A DNA stretch of 64,000 bases. Origin: Pyropia yezoensis. Its lineage: Eukaryota; Rhodophyta; Bangiophyceae; Bangiales; Bangiaceae. Both the position numbers and the translations under genes were made by a program. A model generated the notes under the pieces. That model had not been told where the DNA came from. It did not search any database and saw nothing but the letters and a program-made list of their open reading frames with translations. Below are positions 38,060-48,417 of the stretch, one piece after another (the first letter of the stretch is position 1; every line of letters begins with the position of its first letter). The stretch covers positions 14,505,420-14,569,419 of the forward strand of contig CM020620.1 in NCBI GenBank assembly GCA_009829735.1. The letters are read 5' to 3'.

Positions 38060-38559
38060 NNNNNNNNNNNNNNNNNNNNNNNNNNNNNNNNNNNNNNNNN
38101 NNNNNNNNNNNNNNNNNNNNNNNNNNNNNNNNNNNNNNNNNNNNNNNNNNNNNNNNNNNNNNNNNNNNNNNNNNNNNNNNNNNNNNNNNNNNNNNNNNNN
38201 NNNNNNNNNNNNNNNNNNNNNNNNNNNNNNNNNNNNNNNNNNNNNNNNNNNNNNNNNNNNNNNNNNNNNNNNNNNNNNNNNNNNNNNNNNNNNNNNNNNN
38301 NNNNNNNNNNNNNNNNNNNNNNNNNNNNNNNNNNNNNNNNNNNNNNNNNNNNNNNNNNNNNNNNNNNNNNNNNNNNNNNNNNNNNNNNNNNNNNNNNNNN
38401 NNNNNNNNNNNNNNNNNNNNNNNNNNNNNNNNNNNNNNNNNNNNNNNNNNNNNNNNNNNNNNNNNNNNNNNNNNNNNNNNNNNNNNNNNNNNNNNNNNNN
38501 NNNNNNNNNNNNNNNNNNNNNNNNNNNNNNNNNNNNNNNNNNNNNNNNNNNNNNNNNNN
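38060..38559. other. Assembly gap of 500 N
   Basis: Exactly 500 undetermined bases join the integrase remnant to gag of copy C. The round number suggests a placeholder, so the true distance is unknown. Confidence 0.98.
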
Positions 38560-40130
38560 TTCCCCCTCCCCTGTGGGGGCGTACTCAGTCGCCACCAGTA
38601 CTGGTGCGGCCTTACAATCTCCCTTATCCTGCCTCGTTACCGGGGTAAGATGGAGCTTGCTCCCCTCACCCTTAGGCTTCGGGGCTAGGGCACATTCCGG
38701 GTGAAGAACCCGATAGGCGTCCCCCAGGGACTCGCACATGTGCATCAGTCGACTGAAGTTCGTCCGAGCCGCGTTGGCTCCCCGTGCGGATATCCGCACG
38801 TAGTTGGGTACTCCTGCGAACAGGATAGCCCGTAGCTCCCTTTCTCCGAGGAGCTTCCCCAGCTCGTAATCGAGCTCTCCGATCCGGCGTCCGAACATCT
38901 CCTTGTCCTCCTAGCTCTAGGCGGTGGCAGTGCGAAGGGCCCGGTAGTGGTCCTCGCACTTGTCCTCACTGAGGTAGCTGCTCAGCAGCTCCTTGAGAAT
39001 CCCACGGTAATCCATGGGGGTGGCTGCAACCCTCATTCCCGGCATCGGGGATGCCTGGCGCAGGATGCCTCGCACCCGTTCATCAACAAAGAACGGGAGG
39101 ATCTCCAGGGCCAGCCCCTCGTTGACGAGGGCCTTGTCCGCGGCTGCCTTGAAGCTAGTCAAGAAGCCGATGACCGCCAACGGGCGTCCGTTCGGCCCCC
39201 CGAACATAGGGACTCCCTTCATAAGGGTCTGCATAGAGTGGATCGCCCGATGCGACGTATTACGCATCGATTCCGATACGGTGGTAGAACGGTCCCCCAG
39301 ACGATAACGTTCGGGAGTCAGTACCGACCGGAAGACTTCGTTGACGATCTCTGTGTCCGCGTCCTGGGTATCCAGTCGCTTGGCGAGTTGATGAGCAAAC
39401 TCATCCGACTCCATGCGCTTGAGTAGACTCGCAGTTACTGCGCTGTCATAGCTTCCACCACTGACGCTGGTACTTCCGGCGTCGGCCCCCCGGGTTCCGG
39501 AGTTGCCTGGCTCCGCCGGGCGTGGGGATATTGGGATAGGGTTCCGCCCCGCCCAATAGCCGATTCCGCTTCGGCGTAACCATCCACCGGTGTGTGTCCG
39601 CGGAGTCCGCTTCGGGTGCTCCGAGCGTAGCGCTCCGTATGCCTCCGTTCCAGCTCGGCTGACGAGTCGGATCCATAGCCCGCTGTTTCCGGGGATGGTC
39701 CCGGAGTAGCTGCATCGGGGTCGACCCCGGTAGACTCCGAAAGTAGTCTGGTCGGTTCAAATCTTACCGGTGTGGGAGGAACACGACGGGGTGCCGTCGT
39801 GTGGCGTGTTGACATCAACACTGCCATCGCGTCCTCCGTACGCTCTTGGCGTGCATCGAGTCCGGAGAACCGGGCTTCGATGCGAGCCAATGATGCCATC
39901 AGGGAATCCCCCGGTGAAGGGGGCGGCGGAGTGAGATCACCCGATGACAGTTGAGGCGGGCCACCGCCCCCAGCCGTCCGAGCCGTATTAAACGTCGATC
40001 CGGCACCGGAGAGCATCGGCGTCTCAATGTTCTCGATCGGGTTCCCGATCCCGGTTCCCGGGTTCAGCTCCGGGGTCGGCGTCGACGCCGATCCGTCATC
40101 TTGAACGTTCCCCGTCTCGTGGGTGGACAT
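38560..40130 (-). pseudogene. gag: Gypsy gag of copy C, degenerate
   Basis: This belongs to the A/B family. ATG at 40130 opens MSTHETGNVQDD. A one-base deletion near 39435 ends the first frame, the capsid region continues at 39414-38917, and two TAG codons (near 38911-38919) interrupt before EMFGRRIGELDYEL. The zinc knuckle end is lost in the gap. The junction where copy B has its indel near 35770 is intact here, which shows the ancestral frame. Confidence 0.88.
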
Positions 40131-40362
40131 CGTCACAATCAGTCACCCGTCGTAACTGTCACTACGATAAAGAGAGCGACGGGTAGGGGGGTAGGTTGGG
40201 AAGAGCAACAGTAGATCGCAGTCAAACGTAACTACTCAACACAATCGACCAGATCACAACACCACGAGTACAAGAAAAGGACCGGAACCCGATCCGTGCG
40301 CCAGGGCCGAAGACGGCGTCACCACAAGGGTGACGAAAACCCATCCCCTGCTGCTCCACCAA

Positions 40363-40724
40363 TGTAGCACAATAGGTATCCGTCGCCCGTCCACTCTCAG
40401 GGAACACTCACCGGGGGGGATCGGCACCGACGTCACCGGGAGGCCAAGGTTGCTGTCATTGGAGCGCAAGCCACGGGACCAAGATGGGAGCCCAAATGGG
40501 AGGGGGTTGTTGTTCTACCATGGCCGGCGGTGGATTCGCCGCCGGCTCCCTCGTTATAAACCGTCGGAGATACCACTAACTACCCTCCGTCCCAAGTTGC
40601 AAGTCCCTCTGGTCATATGTAACTCGCAGATACTGTGACCAGTGTGGACGCCCAAATTGAAAGTTGCGGGATAGAAGTAGCCCCCCTAAGATAGGGTCGC
40701 AATACGGCCATCCATATTGCTACA
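40363..40724 (-). repeat. 5' LTR of gypsy copy C
   Basis: This is a 362-nt LTR of the A/B family, more diverged than the others (e.g. CACTCACCGGGGGGG in place of CACTCACCAAGGGGG). The primer binding site TGGTGGAGCAGCAGGGGA lies on its left. Its right edge, at 40724, meets GC-rich host-like DNA. Confidence 0.93.
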
Positions 40725-41937
40725 GGTGGCCGCGGCCGGTCGATGCGGGCAACGGGGCGACAGTGGACGCCGCGTTGCGGCGTGTCGCCAGCCTCGCGGC
40801 GTAGGCGGCGACGGGCGGCGGGAGCGGCACGGCGGGGCGACCACGCGGAATTGGCGGAGAATGCGCGTGTGTTTTCGGGTGGCGCGGCGGCGGAGGGTGG
40901 CGGAGGCGAAGGGGGAGTGACGGCGGGCGGTTGGAGGAATGCCCCCCCGCTCCGTCCCCCTGTCCTGCAACGTGGCGCGTCGGGCGTTGCGGCCGCTGCC
41001 ACCACACGTTGCGGCGGCACCAGCAGCGCCACCGCCGCTGCGAGTGGGCGGCCGCCGTCAGCGTCGGGCGGCGCGGCCGTCGCCGCCGCTTCCGCTGCGC
41101 GTCCGCCGCCTGGGATGGAGAAGAGGCGGCGGCGGAGAAAGGGCGGGGGGCCTTCCGCGCTGCCGCCACTGTCAACGCTGCAGCCGTTCCCGCCGCCGCC
41201 GCCAGTGTCCCCATCCCTACCGCCACCAGCGCCTCCACCGCCGCCGCAGGTCCTGTGCGAGCAGCTCGCCGCGGGGGTCTTACCGCCGGCAGCCGCCAAT
41301 GCCGGGGGCTGCGGCGGCGGCCAAGCGGCGGACGTGGCCGCGTCGGCCGCGGCGCCGTGGCACGCGCTGCTGCGCCCGCCGCCAGCGCCCGCCCGAGTAC
41401 AAGCGGTCGACGCGGAGTTGGCGAGCGGCGGCGGCGGCTCCCCCCCCCCGCCTGCGCACGGCGGCGGCACCCCCGCCGCGGCGGCGAGCATCGTCAGCAC
41501 CACCCTCACCGCCGGGGGTGGCCGGCCGCGGCGCCGTGGCACGCGCTGCTGCGCCCGCCGCCAGCGCCCGCCCGAGTACCAGCGGTTGACGCGGAGTTGG
41601 CGAGCGGCGGCGGCGGCTCCCCCCCCCCGCCTGCGCACGGCGGCGGCACCCCCGCCGCGGCGGCGAGCAGCGTCAGCACCACCCTCACCGCCGGGGGTGG
41701 CCCCAGCACGTGCGCCGCCGCGGCGGCCGACAGCACCGCGGTCAGGGCGGGGAGCAGCGGGGGCTGCCGGGTGGGGGGGGGGGGCGCCGCCGCGGCCTCC
41801 GCCGCCACCAAGATCGCTGCCGCGGGCTGCCGCCGCCACTGCGGAGGGGGAGGGAGCGAGAGCAGGCGCGCGAGGCCCGTGAAGATGGTGGCGACGGTCG
41901 GCGTGGCGGGCGGCGGCGCCCCCGTTGTGGGAGATTG
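40725..41937. other. GC-rich host-like block with ambiguous coding
   Basis: Composition returns to that of the left host region. Long frames are open on both strands. On the minus strand some segments are hydrophobic (LLPALTAVLSAAAAAHVLG and AVRVVLTLLAAAAG; EALVAVGMGTLAAAAG). On the plus strand a frame from 40743 to 41882 is Ala/Pro/Gly-rich. Neither shows a domain and the 179-bp duplication shifts frames, so I cannot call a gene. It may be a fragment of a host gene cut by the LTR at 40724. Confidence 0.4.
41351..41708. repeat. 179-bp tandem duplication
   Basis: The segment starting GGCGCCGTGGCACGCGC at 41351 is repeated from 41530 with only a few changes (e.g. GTACAAGCGGTCG against GTACCAGCGGTTG). 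The period of 179 is not a multiple of three, so any frame crossing it is shifted. Confidence 0.85.
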
Positions 41938-43176
41938 GACCGGAATTCGGTGCCAATACTTTGGAGATTCGGGTCAAGTCGACCCGACCGAAAGTCGAAA
42001 TTCTCTCGACCCACGATGGCGAAACTTCTGACTTTTGGACGGAAATTCGACTTGGACTTCCGGCATACTAGTGCAGGGTAATGCTGCCGGTATTTGTTTC
42101 TTGGGATTCTTGCACGGGAGCAAGACGGATTTCTACGCTTTGAGTGCTTTGCGTGTGGCATGATCTGATTGGTTTGTTTGAGTGTTCATTTTCTGAGTGT
42201 TTTGAGGGGTTGCGTGAGCGTGTGAGAAGGGTTGATAAGGAGGGACAGCAAGGCGGGGAGAGCCCACCTTGGCTGGCCAAGCAAGTAAACACCATCTGGA
42301 TCCGACACATCTTGTTCGTGCCTTGGTGAGTGGACCCGCTCACCACACGCGAGTTCCGTGTTCGGCTGTGTGGAGGTGCTTGCTTCCGGTGTCCCAAGTT
42401 GGGATATCGGCAATACTCCTCTTCCTTCCCTGACTCGGGGTTGGTGGTTGGGAGTACTGCTACAGTTGGTGGATCAGCGGGGGAGAGGATATCGACTTTG
42501 GTACCTCCCTTGACCGGAGACGGGACCAAGTTGGACCCTCTCCCCCTTTGGCACCGAGACTTCCGGTGACACGATCAACTCGCCTACGTTCCGAGCGTTC
42601 GCTGGGTGACGAGGTCGGCCACCGTGAGTCTTGGTGGGAGACGCGGAGTTTCGAGAAACCTCACCGCCTTCGCTGAGGTAGGTGGAGGGGTGGAACGGGC
42701 TTCAGGAACTCCCTAGATGACGATCCCCGACTCTGGACACCGTTTGGTCGTCTTGGTTGACTCCACGTGACTCTTGTGGAGATGGCTGGCGAGGGACATC
42801 CCCCCATTGCGCCGAGTGTACCTGGGGAGGGGAGCGTAGTCCTCCCCCGTCCGGCGGAGTACCACCCCGGCCGGGCAGTGCGGATGTGGTGCGTCCAGAG
42901 GTTGGACCCCGACGGCGATCGGCCAGGTTCCTTCCCAGGCCGTCCCCGGAAGAGACGGGCGGAGTTCGCCCTTCTTCGGTGGGAGCGCCAAGCCAGTGTC
43001 AGGCTCCGGTAACCTCTTCGGGGAGTGACGACACTCACCCCGGCATGGGACCGCCGACCGGCAGAGGTGACGGGACGGGGAGCTCCGTACCCGGGGTTGG
43101 TGGGTCGGCGCCACGACTGGTGCCGGAAAGACAGGGTGGGAGCTCGAGTCAAGCTCCACCTGGATCATCCGGTATC
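41938..43176 (+). other. 5' region of gypsy element D
   Basis: AT-richer DNA begins at about 41938 and leads into gag of element D. It should contain the 5' LTR and leader. A TTGGTGAGTGGACCCG string at about 42324 could be a primer binding site, but no matching 3' LTR survives, so the LTR borders cannot be set. The gag frame is open upstream of the chosen ATG back to 42757. Confidence 0.4.
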
Positions 43177-44544
43177 ATGGATGACTCGGTGATGACCGCC
43201 ATCGCACAAGTCGTGCGAGAGGAGGTGGGGAAGGCGTTGAAGGGGAACACCCCTCCGCCTGAGCAGGCCTCGAGGCGGAAGAAGCGACGGGAGATTTGAC
43301 GTACTCCCCGTCGTGAGGTGGACTCGGAGTCTGAGTCCTCTGCAAGTGGTAAGTCGGGTGAAGAAGATCTTACCCGACGTGGTCGTGTGACTCACACGGA
43401 CCGTCACGGGACTAGAGTCGTTCCAGGAAAGATAGTGGTGAACAACCCATTGTTCAAGGATGTCTTCGACTGTGAGACAGATGGGTTCGTCAACAAGTCG
43501 TTGACCTACTCGAATAGCCAGGCCCGTACCCTGGGCCGGCGCAAGAAACACGTTGCGAAATCCTTCAGGGTCCGTTCAGAACGGGACGGGACACCACCCC
43601 TGAGGGTCTTCCAGTTTGTGCGGAAGTTCGCAAAAGCCTGCGGTGACAATGATGTCTCTGAATCTGAAGCGTTTTTCATGCTTCAGGACGATACCAAGGA
43701 GCCACTCCGCTCCGAGGTGATGAACGTCATGCCAAGTCGGCATGGTGGGAACCCGGGTGAGGTGACTTCCTACCTGGAGTTGATTAATTGGATCCTCCTT
43801 CTTCACGCAGACGAGGCTTCGTTGGCCGCTGAGGTTGAAGAGTTCAACCGCGCCACCCAGAGTAAGGGTGAAGAAGAACGGGAGTTCGCTGATCGACTTC
43901 GTCAGCTGAACGTCCTCTGTGGATTCCTATATCCCCAAGGAGTCATTAAGGGACGATTTGTGGAGGGTGTCCACCGAGCAGCTCGAGCGACTGTGCGAGA
44001 GCTTAATACTCCGACCATGACCCTGGCGGAGTTGGCACGCATCGCCCAGACTAAGGGTGATGAGTACCGCTGGCTCGTGTCTGAGCAGCGAAAGGAACGA
44101 GAGAAAGAAGCAAGGGGAGTGGAAGCAAGTCGCTTCCGCAGAACTGCAAGGGTGCCCTCCTGCACCCGAACGTACCCTACAGTCCCTTCGTCCTCAACTC
44201 GAGAGACGGAAGGTATGGTGGCCGCTATCCCTGATAAGTCACAGGGAAAAGCGAGGCCATCGGCGTCAATGAGTGATCGGCCGTGTTGGCAGTGTTCCAA
44301 GTCGGGACACTGGGCAGCCCAATGCCCCACTCTGGACGTTCGTTTGAGAGCCCTGTTGGCTCGTATCAGGAAGCTCGGTATTCCGAGGACTGATTCGGAT
44401 ACCCGGCCACACACCACACGTGTGACGGCCATGACTCAACCTAAGTCAGAGGATGAGTCCATGCTTGAGAAGGGGGAAACCTCTTCCCCCAGCTCAAGTG
44501 GCAAGGATACTCCATCATCCGAGTCGGATGAGGGAAACGCCTAG
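43177..44544 (+). pseudogene. gag: Ty3/gypsy gag, element D, one nonsense change
   Basis: From ATG 43177 (MDDSVMTAIAQVVREEVG) the frame meets TGA at 43297-43299 (GAG ATT TGA CGT) and then continues in the same frame to TAG at 44542-44544. It contains capsid-like helices (YLELINWILLLHADEASLAA, EFADRLRQLNVLCGFL) and the zinc knuckle CWQCSKSGHWAAQC. The frame is also open upstream to 42757, so the true start may be earlier (an ATG at 43045 is in frame). The stop fits CGA to TGA, a methyl-CpG type change. Pol lies one frame back, as usual for gypsy. Confidence 0.85.
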
Positions 44545-44582
44545 CCGCTGGGCCTAAGACTGACCCAAAGGCTCCAGCGGCA

Positions 44583-47121
44583 ATGAAGTGGGTTGCTTCA
44601 CACTCGCTGACCCCTGGGAGTGTGAAGGTCCTGACTCGACCTCGAGGGGTGAGGCCTAGAGACAAGGCCCCTCCTCAGAAGCACGACCTGAGTCGGATTG
44701 TGTCAGTGCTGGTAGGGAGTAGCTACCAGGTCGCAGCTCGACTCTGGCTGCAGGATGGATATGAGTTTACCTCTCGTGTCATAGTCGACACAGGCTCTGC
44801 TACCTCTCTCATCAGGCAAGACTTATTGCCAGAGAAGACGGATGTGAGTCGCGCCGGCCCACCCGAGTGGCGTATGCTTGATGTCAATGGGGGACTCCTC
44901 CCCATTGTTGGGTCTATTGCATTGACTGTTTGCATTGGGTTCTACCAGACTCTGGTGAACTTTGGAGTAGTCTCCAATATGTCGGTTCCCGTACTCCTGG
45001 GGACTGACTATCTGGACCTCCATGTCCCGGCCGTCTGTTGACAGGAAGGGATAATCCGAATGCGTAGTGGAGAGACTGTCCCCATATTGCGTAAAGGGAG
45101 GACTGTTTCCCCTACGACCCATCAACCACGGGAAAACTCTTCCAAGGGTGGAGGCTCGACGACCCATGTACGAGTATGTAAGGGTACGGTAGTCCCGCCC
45201 CGATCAAGGACCTTTGTGCGAGTATACAGACGGTTTCGAGGGAATGGACTCGTTTCCCCCGTGGATCGAGTCTATTACACTCACCAAGTGCAAGTTGCGT
45301 GGGGCCCCATGACTTGTGGGGATGACCAAACTTGGTGGGTGGAGGTCCTCAACAAGTCGGAGGAACCTCGACGACTTCCCGGAGGCATGAAGATCGCGTC
45401 GATCTCTACCTTTGAGGGGAATGTCGTTGCTGTGACGCGACAGCAATGGAAGGATATTGGGACGGCAGACTCTGCCGACCAATCGAGTTTATCGACGGCT
45501 AAGTCGCCGACGGTACATCGGGAGAACATCCCGGAGTGCTTACATGGACGACTGGATGAGTTAATCGAGAAGCATCACAAGTTGTGGAATGGTGACCTTG
45601 GGCTCGTCAAGGCCACCGAACACAGAATCGTGTTGAAGCCAGGGGCTATCCCAGTTCGCCTGAGTCCCTACCGTATGGGACCAGACTCACGGGAACACAC
45701 CCGAGAGCAGGCCCAACGGATCCAAGACATGGGTGTCATTGAGCCTTGCTGAAGTGAGTGGGCCAGCCTTATAGTCTTGGTGCCCAAGTGTAGCAATATG
45801 GTTGGCCGTATTGTGACCCTAATATTAGGGGGGCTACTTCTAATCCTTGGCTTTCAATTTGATAGTCCGTACTGGTCACGGTATCTATATGTTACGTATG
45901 ACCAGGGGGACTTGCATCTTGGGGTGGAGGGTAGTTAGTAGTGTCTCCGAGGGTTTATAACGAGGGGGCCGGCGGCGAATCCACCGCCGGCCAAGGCAGA
46001 ACAAGAAACCCCTCCCATTTGGGCTCCCATCTTGGTCCCGTGGCTTGCGCTCCAAGAACAGCAACCTTGGCCTCCCGGTGACGTTGGTGTCGATCCCCCT
46101 TGGCGAGTGTTCCCTGGGAGTGGACGTGCAGCGGATACCCTATTGTGCTACACCAAGTCAGACGGCACGATGCGGTTCTGCATCGACTATCGTACGCTAA
46201 ACGAACGGACGGTAAGGGATAGTTATCCCTTACCCCGTATGGACGATTGCCTCGACTCACCTGGTGAGGCACAGTACGTTTCCATGTTGGAACGCAACGC
46301 GGGGTACTGGCAGATACCCATCCGCAAGGAGGACAGACACTAGACCACCTGCACGTGTCACTGCGGAGTCTATCAATGTACACGGCTCCCTTTCGGGCTT
46401 TGCAATGCACCTGCGACTTTCCAGCGTGCTATTGACTTGATACTTGCCGGAGTCAAGTGGCAGATCGCCCTAGTGTATCTAGACGATATCATTGCGCTCT
46501 CTGGGACTTCCAAAGAACACTTGTCCCACTTGGACAGAGTGTTTACCCTGTTAGGTGAAGCAGGAGTAACACTCAAACCTGCGAAGTGTCACCTCTTTAG
46601 TAATGAGGTGGAGTACCTTGGCCATATAGTCCGGCCAGGTCGCATTTTGGTCAATGAGAAGCACCTCATGGCCATCCGTCGGGCGAAGTTCTCCCAGATG
46701 CAGACACAACTCAGGAGCTTCCTGGGAATGTGTAACGTATACAGACGCTTTGTGGCGAACTACGCCAAAGTGTCTGCACCGTTGAACCGCTTGGTAAGTT
46801 CCAAGATGCCCAAGCGCTTGGATGCTCCCAAACCCCCGGAGCAGGAAGCGTTTGATAGGTTGCGAGAACTCCTCTGCAACCCGCCGGTGCTAGCGATCCC
46901 CTGAACCGGGGCTCACTACATCGTAGATGTGGACGCAAGTCACGACCAAGTCGGTTGTTGCTTACTCCAACAGCAGCCTTCGGGGGAGTATCTACCCGTT
47001 GGCTACTTTAGCAAGGGACTCTCACCTGCCCAGAAGAACTATTCTGTGACAGAAGTAGAGGGCCTTGGCGTAGTGTGGGCAGTCTCCATGCTACGGCCAT
47101 ACATCGAAGGAAGGAAGTTTG
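44583..47121 (+). pseudogene. pol: Ty3/gypsy Pol first part, element D, interrupted
   Basis: One frame carries the protease (IVDTGSATSLI and VPVLLGTDYLDLHV), the reverse transcriptase (RFCIDYRTLNERTV, LPFGLCNAPATFQ, YLDD) and the start of RNase H (YIVDVDASHDQVG, YSVTEVEGLGVVWAV). Stops occur at 45039 (TGA), 45750 (TGA), 46341 (TAG) and 46902 (TGA). A solo LTR sits at 45789-46152, inside the LVPK-SDGTMRF region, and the frame is the same on both sides because LTR plus duplication is 369 nt. At 47121 the RNase H is cut by the DIRS element and resumes at 51714. The element is old and dead. Confidence 0.9.
45789..46152 (+). repeat. Solo LTR of A/B family with 5-bp target duplication
   Basis: This 364-nt copy is inverted relative to the LTRs at 17718-40724. 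CCAAG flanks it on both sides (45784-45788 and 46153-46157). It lies in reverse transcriptase of element D. A single LTR with an intact duplication is the footprint of a full insertion later lost by LTR-LTR recombination. Confidence 0.95.
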
Positions 47122-47342
47122 ATCCGGTTGGAGCGGAGCGGAGCCAGGGGGTACCCCGCGACCGAGGGGGAGGTGCTACTGTGGGGCATGGACGGCCGTC
47201 GGCAGATTTTGAAACCTTGCCGGCGGCGGCGGCGGCGGCGGCGCGTACGCACCGCCCCCCGCGGCCCCTGCCTTTTAGGCCGCGGCCGTGGCGCCCCGGT
47301 CCGCCCCACAGGAGCGGCAAGCACTTCCCTGTCTCGCGCTTG
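47122..47342 (+). repeat. DIRS left repeat A1
   Basis: This 221-nt segment begins ATCCGGTTGGAGCGG and ends GTCTCGCGCTTG. It matches A2 at 51187-51407 with only a handful of changes, including one in the CGG trinucleotide run (GGCGGCG against GGCGGTG). Confidence 0.92.
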
Positions 47343-47405
47343 AGTTGCGCAAGCCTGGGAAGGTTCCCGGGGCGTCGCCCTGCGGTTACGCTCTGGATTG
47401 TCGTC

Positions 47406-48416
47406 ATGCCCCCCCCCTTTTCAGATGCAGACCGAGCTGCCACGCGGGCGACCGCCGCAGCCGCCGCCGCCACGGCTGCCGCCGCCGGTGGCGGCGGCGG
47501 TGTCGTGCCCGCTGCTGACGGCGCCGGCGGGGTCCCAGACCCCCCCCCGGCACAGGGCGTCGAGGGCGCGCTGCTCCGCATTCAGCAGACCCTCGACGCC
47601 GTCTCTACTCGCCTCGCGGCCGTTGAGGCCGATCGGGAAGCCGAGCGGGACCCTCCCCCGCTCGTACCCCCCGTCCTCCCCGCTACCCTCGCCCCCGCAC
47701 CCGCTGCAGCAGCTACAGCAGGCGCGGCCGGCGCCGACTTTGGGCTCCCCGCCGCCGGCCTCGCCGACGACATCGCAGTCACCGTCGCCAACGTCATCAA
47801 GCAGCAGCAGGCCAAGGACAAGGAGCACGACACGGCCGTCAAGGACGACCTCTTCTCCGACGAGAAAGCCGGTCGCGTGGCGACCCTCACCAAGCCCCTC
47901 GACTTCTTCCTCCTTCCGGGCTGCGCCCGCACCGACTTCCCCGCCCCCTTCCGGCTCGAGACGTGGCGGTACTCGGCCGACTGGCCGGTCACGCGGCGGG
48001 AGCAGCGCAGCGCCGCTGCTGCCGAAACAGGCCATCTCTCCATCGTCGGCGCGTGGAGCTCCAAGATGCACAACGACATCCTGTCGTTCTGCGGCACCGA
48101 CGGCGTGGCTGACGTCACCGAGCTGCAGCAGATGCTCCAGCGGTCGCGCGTGTACCTGCACCAGATCGCGGAGCTCTGCGCGTGCCGCTACGACGTGCTC
48201 AACAACGACGACGAGGACATCGCGGCGGAGATCCAGTCGCGCATCCTCGGCAGCGCCGACGACCTTGCCTCCAAGGCGCTCGGCAACGTGTACAAGGAAG
48301 TCCGCGCGGACCGGAACAAGGACATCGTCAAGTCCCTCTCCGCCGCCCAGAGGAAGTCCCGGCGCGGCCAGCTGGGGAAGTCCGCTGCCGCCGCCGCCGC
48401 CGGCGGCGGCAACTAG
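47406..48416 (+). CDS. DIRS Gag-like protein
   Basis: An intact 336-codon frame starts at ATG 47406, 64 nt after repeat A1. It has an Ala/Gly-rich N-terminus, a heptad-like helix (LLRIQQTLDAVSTRLAAVE) and a mixed-composition core (SSKMHNDILSFCGTDGVAD, QMLQRSRVYLHQIAELCACR). A basic Ala-rich C-terminus ends at TAG 48414-48416. There is no zinc knuckle. By position it is ORF1 (Gag) of a DIRS element. The reverse transcriptase frame begins right after its stop, in the next frame. Confidence 0.75.
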   Translation: MPPPFSDADRAATRATAAAAAATAAAAGGGGGVVPAADGAGGVPDPPPAQGVEGALLRIQQTLDAVSTRLAAVEADREAERDPPPLVPPVLPATLAPAPAAAATAGAAGADFGLPAAGLADDIAVTVANVIKQQQAKDKEHDTAVKDDLFSDEKAGRVATLTKPLDFFLLPGCARTDFPAPFRLETWRYSADWPVTRREQRSAAAAETGHLSIVGAWSSKMHNDILSFCGTDGVADVTELQQMLQRSRVYLHQIAELCACRYDVLNNDDEDIAAEIQSRILGSADDLASKALGNVYKEVRADRNKDIVKSLSAAQRKSRRGQLGKSAAAAAAGGGN

Positions 48417-48417
48417 C

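Noticed and set aside
40613-41977. 454-codon minus-strand frame reaching into LTR C
   Set aside because: It is Gly/Pro/Arg-rich and crosses the LTR border, so it is not a real gene as a whole. Only parts of the block may be coding.
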